DNA from: Robiginitomaculum sp.
Lineage (GTDB): Bacteria; Pseudomonadota; Alphaproteobacteria; Caulobacterales; Maricaulaceae
Length of the DNA stretch: 9,297 bases
Direction: 5' to 3'
Assembly: GCA_021647375.1 (NCBI GenBank)
Contig: JAKIUV010000097.1
Span: 1 to 9,297, forward strand
Part shown: piece by piece, positions 5,698 to 9,297 of the stretch
Layout: each line of letters opens with the position of its first letter
Numbering within the stretch: the first letter of the stretch is position 1
Position numbers and translations under genes: made by a program
The notes under the pieces: model-generated
Databases searched by the model: none
What the model was told of the DNA's origin: nothing
What the model saw: only the letters and a program-made list of their open reading frames with translations

Positions 5698-8031
5698 ATG
5701 ATTAATTCTTCACTACAGCCTAGCTTTTGCAGGCGATCTTTCTTAAAGAAAAGTATGAAAAAATCTTATCCGCGTTATTTTCTCGCCCTATTTGTTTTGT
5801 TTACGCTTATTTTGGCGGGGCTTTCGTCTTTAACGCATGGCCCCAAGCCTAGAAGTGCAGATATTCCGCTCGATCAATTTTCAAGTGAGCGGGCATTTGT
5901 GCATTTGGCGGATTTGATAGGTGACGACCGCCCCCATGCTAGCGCCTCTGTTAAGAATAAAGAGAATTTGGACATTATAGTCAGTAAATTCAAAGCATTA
6001 GGCTTTGTACCGGAAGTGCAAAAAACACTTTCTTGCACATTACATTATCCGGGATGCACACAAGTTCAGAATTTTATTGCCGTACTCGAAGGGTCCGGCT
6101 CCGGGGGTGCTATTATGTTAACCACACATTATGACAGTGTCCCAGCTGGCCCTGGTGCAGGTGATGCAGGGGCTGGTGTTGTCGCTCTAATTGAAATTGC
6201 GCGGATACTCAAAGCCGAATCGGCAGCAGAAAATGATGTGATATTTCTCATAACCGACGGCGAGGAAGGCGGACTGCGCGGCGCACAGGCCTTTGCCAGT
6301 GAACATCCTCTCATGAAAAACGTGAAATTGATGATCAATCTGGAATCGCGCGGCGCGTCCGGCCCCAGTGCAATGTTCGAGACAAGCGACGGCAACCGCA
6401 CTTTGATTAAACACTATGCTAAAGCTACCAAACGACCTGCGGCCAATTCCCTATCATTTGAAATCTATAAACGCCTGCCCAATGATACGGATTATTCTAT
6501 ATATAAGCCCATGGGTGTAGCGGGTTTGAATTATGCTTTTACAGGGGATGTGGCTTTATATCATTCGGCCCGTGACGACCTTGAACATTTAGACCAAGCC
6601 AGTTTGCAACATCACGGGGATAATGCGCTGGGTGCAGTACGAGCGTTTCGGGATATAGATTTAAACACACTCCACAGCGACGCCAATGCTACCTATTTTG
6701 ATGTATTTGGGCGGTTTTTACTCAATTGGTCGTCTGGTTTGAATATTCCTTTGGCATTATTGGCTATATTGGTTTTAGCCTTTGCCACATTCAAGGCGCG
6801 CCTAACATGGCGTGCAAGCATAACTTCAACTGGCTTAGCGCTAGGCGTGATATTACTAACGCCAGCACTCGGCTGGTTATTATCTTTCCCGCTTGGGCGT
6901 TGGCCGCAATTATTCTATCTTGACCACCCCTATCCGTGGTTTGGCCGCTTGGCATTATTGTTCGCCGCCGGCCTCGCCTCTTGGGCTGTGGTCAAATTTT
7001 TTGGGCGGCACAAAGCAATCAGCTACAATGCTCTCATCAGTATAGTTGGTATTCTTTTTGCCATTCTAGCTTTGGCAGTCGCTATAATCATGCCGGGAGC
7101 ATCTTATATATTTCTTGTACCTGCTTTGGCTATGACCATTGGCGTCATAGTGGATATATCACGCAAACATGAGCGCTATATATGGGCAGCGCATCTGGGG
7201 CTTTTAGTGGCTTGTTATATGGCATTTTATCATTTCATCGCGATCGAAGTTATCCTCCATTATAAGCTGTCTCACTTCAGGGTATTACCACTTATCCTTA
7301 TGGGATTGGCTTTGCTACCGATATTATATCGCGCCCACGTAAATGCACGGCAAACTTATAAATTTCTTGGTGCAGGTTTGATAAGTGTTGTAACAGCTAC
7401 AGCTATTATCAGCATTTTCCTACCCGGATTTAACGAAACCCATCCGCGCGGGCAAAACCTTGTTTACATCCAAAACAATGAAAATGGCAGCGCACAATGG
7501 GTTTCCGAAACCGCTGGCGGGCAAGACCTTGAATTCCTCAAAGCGACCGGGTTTGAGAACGCGGTGAAAATCAAACCGTTTTATAAACTAACGGGCGGCC
7601 ATAGTGTTAGCAAGCCGACCAACAGTCTGAACATACCCGCTGCCGAGTATGAAGTGCTATCGAACAAAATCGATTCAGACGGGTTACGTAATGTAGTTTT
7701 AGAAGTTATCTCCAGCAATCAAGGTTATGAACTCACCCTTGCCTTCTTGGAAAATAGTGTACCTGACACGATTACGGTGAACGGAAGATTGGCGGCTGAT
7801 TACCGCAACAAACCCTATTGGCGCCCCTTTAATCTACGCGGGCCGGGCGCAACAGTTTACAAGATAGAGCTAACCGGCCCCGCCGAAACGTTTAAAGAAA
7901 TGGCGATAGCTGACACATTCAGTCTAACCCATGCCCAGCTTCAAGGCATGGCAGAACTTAGACCTAATGATAGCGACCAATTACACGGCGGTGACCGGGC
8001 GCATATTGTCACACAGATTGATTTTCAATGA
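5698..8031 (+). CDS. Membrane-anchored M28 zinc metallopeptidase (ERMP1/Pff1-like)
   Basis: A 777-residue protein with one N-terminal signal-anchor helix (about 28-46), a catalytic domain (about 60-325), a block of about eight membrane helices (about 347-575) and a soluble C-terminal domain (576-777). This is the layout of eukaryotic ERMP1 and vacuolar Pff1 proteases, here in a bacterium. M28 residues can be placed: His144 and Asp146 (THYDSVP), bridging Asp156 (GAGDAGAG), Glu189-Glu190 (TDGEEGG, catalytic base and zinc ligand), Glu216 (NLESRG) and His289 (LYHSARDDLEHLD). The set is complete, so it should be an active two-zinc aminopeptidase or related peptidase, with the catalytic domain probably on the periplasmic side. 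The substrate is unknown. The ATG at 5698 follows a G-run (5684-5689) 8 nt upstream. A second in-frame ATG at 5755, just before the anchor helix, would give 758 aa and cannot be excluded. Only 64 nt separate it from dcp, so the two may be cotranscribed. Confidence 0.88.
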   Translation: MINSSLQPSFCRRSFLKKSMKKSYPRYFLALFVLFTLILAGLSSLTHGPKPRSADIPLDQFSSERAFVHLADLIGDDRPHASASVKNKENLDIIVSKFKALGFVPEVQKTLSCTLHYPGCTQVQNFIAVLEGSGSGGAIMLTTHYDSVPAGPGAGDAGAGVVALIEIARILKAESAAENDVIFLITDGEEGGLRGAQAFASEHPLMKNVKLMINLESRGASGPSAMFETSDGNRTLIKHYAKATKRPAANSLSFEIYKRLPNDTDYSIYKPMGVAGLNYAFTGDVALYHSARDDLEHLDQASLQHHGDNALGAVRAFRDIDLNTLHSDANATYFDVFGRFLLNWSSGLNIPLALLAILVLAFATFKARLTWRASITSTGLALGVILLTPALGWLLSFPLGRWPQLFYLDHPYPWFGRLALLFAAGLASWAVVKFFGRHKAISYNALISIVGILFAILALAVAIIMPGASYIFLVPALAMTIGVIVDISRKHERYIWAAHLGLLVACYMAFYHFIAIEVILHYKLSHFRVLPLILMGLALLPILYRAHVNARQTYKFLGAGLISVVTATAIISIFLPGFNETHPRGQNLVYIQNNENGSAQWVSETAGGQDLEFLKATGFENAVKIKPFYKLTGGHSVSKPTNSLNIPAAEYEVLSNKIDSDGLRNVVLEVISSNQGYELTLAFLENSVPDTITVNGRLAADYRNKPYWRPFNLRGPGATVYKIELTGPAETFKEMAIADTFSLTHAQLQGMAELRPNDSDQLHGGDRAHIVTQIDFQ

Positions 8032-8036
8032 AAATC
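8020..8036 (+). repeat. Inverted repeat spanning the M28 stop codon
   Basis: GATTTTC (8020-8026) and GAAAATC (8030-8036) are perfect inverted copies with loop AAT; the TGA stop (8029-8031) straddles loop and second arm. There is no T-run, so it is not a canonical terminator. It may be chance or an RNA stability element between the two peptidase genes. Confidence 0.35.
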
Positions 8037-8095
8037 CACTCGCATTCTTCTGACAATCGGTTATAACGAGCCAAATTCAATTAGGAGAGCATTTC

Positions 8096-9297
8096 ATGCG
8101 TAAATTATCTAAACTGACCCTAACCACTGCTATCGCCGCCGTTCTGGCACTTGGCGTCACTGCTTGCGGCGAGAAAACCCCCAAACAAACGGAAAGCCAA
8201 ATGCTGATACAAGAAGTCGTAACCGGAAATGTACTCTTAGACGAGTGGACTGGCCCATACGGCGGTGTGCCACCTTGGGATAAGGCTGATGTCAGCACGA
8301 TGAGCGCATCCTTAAACACTGCCTTTGATATGGCGCGAGCCGAAATCACCAAGATTGCCGGTAACAAAGTCAAACCGAATTTTGACAACACGATTGTTGC
8401 TATGGAAAAATCCGGTGCAGCGCTTAGCCGTGTCGCCACAGTGTTTTTTGTCCATGCCAGCAATCTTAACAAAGGCGAAATCCCAAACATTCTCAAAGAA
8501 ATGTCGCCGAAATTCTCCGAGCTTAACGACGAGATCAACCAGAACCCTACCCTATTTGCTCGCGTTGAATTTGTCTATGATAACATGGATAATTTGAACA
8601 CTGAGCAAAAACGCTTGGTCGATAATTATTATCAAGGCTTTGTCCGCCAAGGCGCGACCTTGAACGACGAAGACAAAGCTACAATGAGTAAGATTAATTC
8701 GCGTCTAGCCACACTAACCAACCAATTTGGCCAAAACGTGTTGCACGACGAGGAAGGCTATGTGACCTTTATTGAAGACGAAGCCGGGTTGGCAGGGTTG
8801 CCAGATTGGCTCAAAACTTCCATGGCCTCCGCCGCAAAAAACAACGACAAAGAAGGCCAGAACTTGGGAAAATGGGCGATTACCAATACCCGCTCCTCAA
8901 TGGATCCATTCCTGACTTATTCCGACAACCGTGCCATGCGCGAAAAGGTCTGGAACACTTATTATAACCGTGGTGACAACGGTGATGAGTGGGATAATAA
9001 CGCAATCATCACTGAAATCCTGCAACTTCGCGACCAGCGCGCAAAATTGCTTGGCTTCAAAACCCATGCCCACTGGAAGCTAGAGAACCAGATGGCGCGC
9101 ACACCTGAAAATGCCATTGCATTGATGGAGAAAGTTTGGCCACACGCCATAGGTCGTGCCAAAGAAGAAGTCGCCGAAATGCAAGCTATTGCCGACGCGG
9201 AAGGCGTATTTATCAAATTCGCGCCGTGGGATTACCGCTATTATGCGGAAAAAGTCCGCACGGCAAAATATGACCTCGACCTCAAAGAGGTGAAGCC
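8096..9297 (+). CDS. dcp: Peptidyl-dipeptidase Dcp, M3 family, lipoprotein (N-terminal 400 codons)
   Basis: Dcp removes dipeptides from the C-terminus of peptides and is a zinc enzyme of family M3. The first 24 residues form a lipoprotein signal: a positive start (MRKLSK), a hydrophobic stretch and the lipobox VTAC with Cys24. Gly at +2 gives no inner-membrane retention signal, so outer-membrane anchoring is likely. Recognisable Dcp landmarks are EWTGPYGGVPPWD (50-62), the helical segment around LRDQRAKLLGFKTHAHWKLE, NQMARTPENAIALMEKVWP, and PWDYRYYAEKVRTAKYDLD (377-395). The window ends at codon 400, before the HExxH zinc motif expected later in a protein of about 700 residues, so activity cannot be judged. 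The ATG at 8096 has a strong ribosome site (TAGGAGAG, 8082-8089). E. coli Dcp is mainly cytoplasmic/periplasmic; lipoprotein forms occur in other Gram-negatives. Confidence 0.93.
   Translation, partial: MRKLSKLTLTTAIAAVLALGVTACGEKTPKQTESQMLIQEVVTGNVLLDEWTGPYGGVPPWDKADVSTMSASLNTAFDMARAEITKIAGNKVKPNFDNTIVAMEKSGAALSRVATVFFVHASNLNKGEIPNILKEMSPKFSELNDEINQNPTLFARVEFVYDNMDNLNTEQKRLVDNYYQGFVRQGATLNDEDKATMSKINSRLATLTNQFGQNVLHDEEGYVTFIEDEAGLAGLPDWLKTSMASAAKNNDKEGQNLGKWAITNTRSSMDPFLTYSDNRAMREKVWNTYYNRGDNGDEWDNNAIITEILQLRDQRAKLLGFKTHAHWKLENQMARTPENAIALMEKVWPHAIGRAKEEVAEMQAIADAEGVFIKFAPWDYRYYAEKVRTAKYDLDLKEVK

Noticed and set aside
5458..5700. tRNA-Phe as an integration site for a mobile element
   Set aside because: No integrase, transposase or repeat of the tRNA 3' end is visible in the window, and the genes on both sides look chromosomal.
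8032..8095. Separate dcp promoter (TATAAC near 8063 as -10)
   Set aside because: No -35 box at suitable distance; cotranscription with the M28 gene is as likely.
8077..8538. 153-codon minus-strand frame
   Set aside because: It is antisense to the signal peptide and first domain of Dcp, which has a strong ribosome site and family motifs.
1..9297. CRISPR array, phage genes, toxin-antitoxin pair or defence system
   Set aside because: I saw no regularly spaced repeats, no small paired genes and no mobile or defence protein motifs; every large frame is explained by a known housekeeping or transport family.

Overview
The window looks like chromosomal DNA of an alphaproteobacterium. The clues are the tandem Ppx/GppA–RlmE pair with basic N-terminal extensions, a CCA-encoding tRNA-Phe, a stand-alone DUF442 (TIGR01244) protein and a Dcp lipoprotein. 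GC content is moderate (not computed). A marine Hyphomonadaceae/Maricaulales-type organism would fit, but that placement is an impression from protein style, not a computed result.

Layout. Positions 1-330 (+) hold the C-terminal end of an unrecognised protein, convergent with a leftward block of five genes. In transcription order (minus strand) these are feoA (5258-4884), feoB (4887-3031), a DUF442/TIGR01244 cysteine phosphatase-like or sulfurtransferase-like protein (2939-2511), a Ppx/GppA exopolyphosphatase (2388-1201) and the 23S rRNA 2'-O-methyltransferase rlmE (1214-405). feoA/feoB overlap by an ATGA, and ppx/rlmE overlap by 14 nt. The DUF442 gene sits alone between the two pairs with its own promoter, which carries a perfect 12-bp inverted repeat. 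To the right, reading rightward, are tRNA-Phe (5458-5533), a large membrane-anchored M28 metallopeptidase of the ERMP1/Pff1 type (5698-8031) and the first 400 codons of an M3 peptidyl-dipeptidase Dcp made as a lipoprotein (8096 to the window end).

How the parts fit. feoAB imports ferrous iron and has a candidate iron-responsive (Fur-like) operator inside a promoter that seems to give a leaderless feoA message. FeoA has an unusual cysteine-rich tail, and no feoC is present. The DUF442 gene belongs to a family often governed by persulfide-sensing ArsR-type repressors (BigR/SqrR), and its operator-like palindrome suits that kind of control, although no repressor gene lies in the window. ppx-rlmE joins polyphosphate/(p)ppGpp metabolism with ribosome maturation. 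The two peptidases are probably a cell-envelope peptide-degradation pair.

Most of the window is ordinary housekeeping sequence. The parts most worth a second look are regulatory: the palindrome at 2953-2982, the feoA promoter with its embedded dyad at 5265-5292, and a strong minus-strand terminator at 5629-5663 that has no minus-strand gene feeding it.
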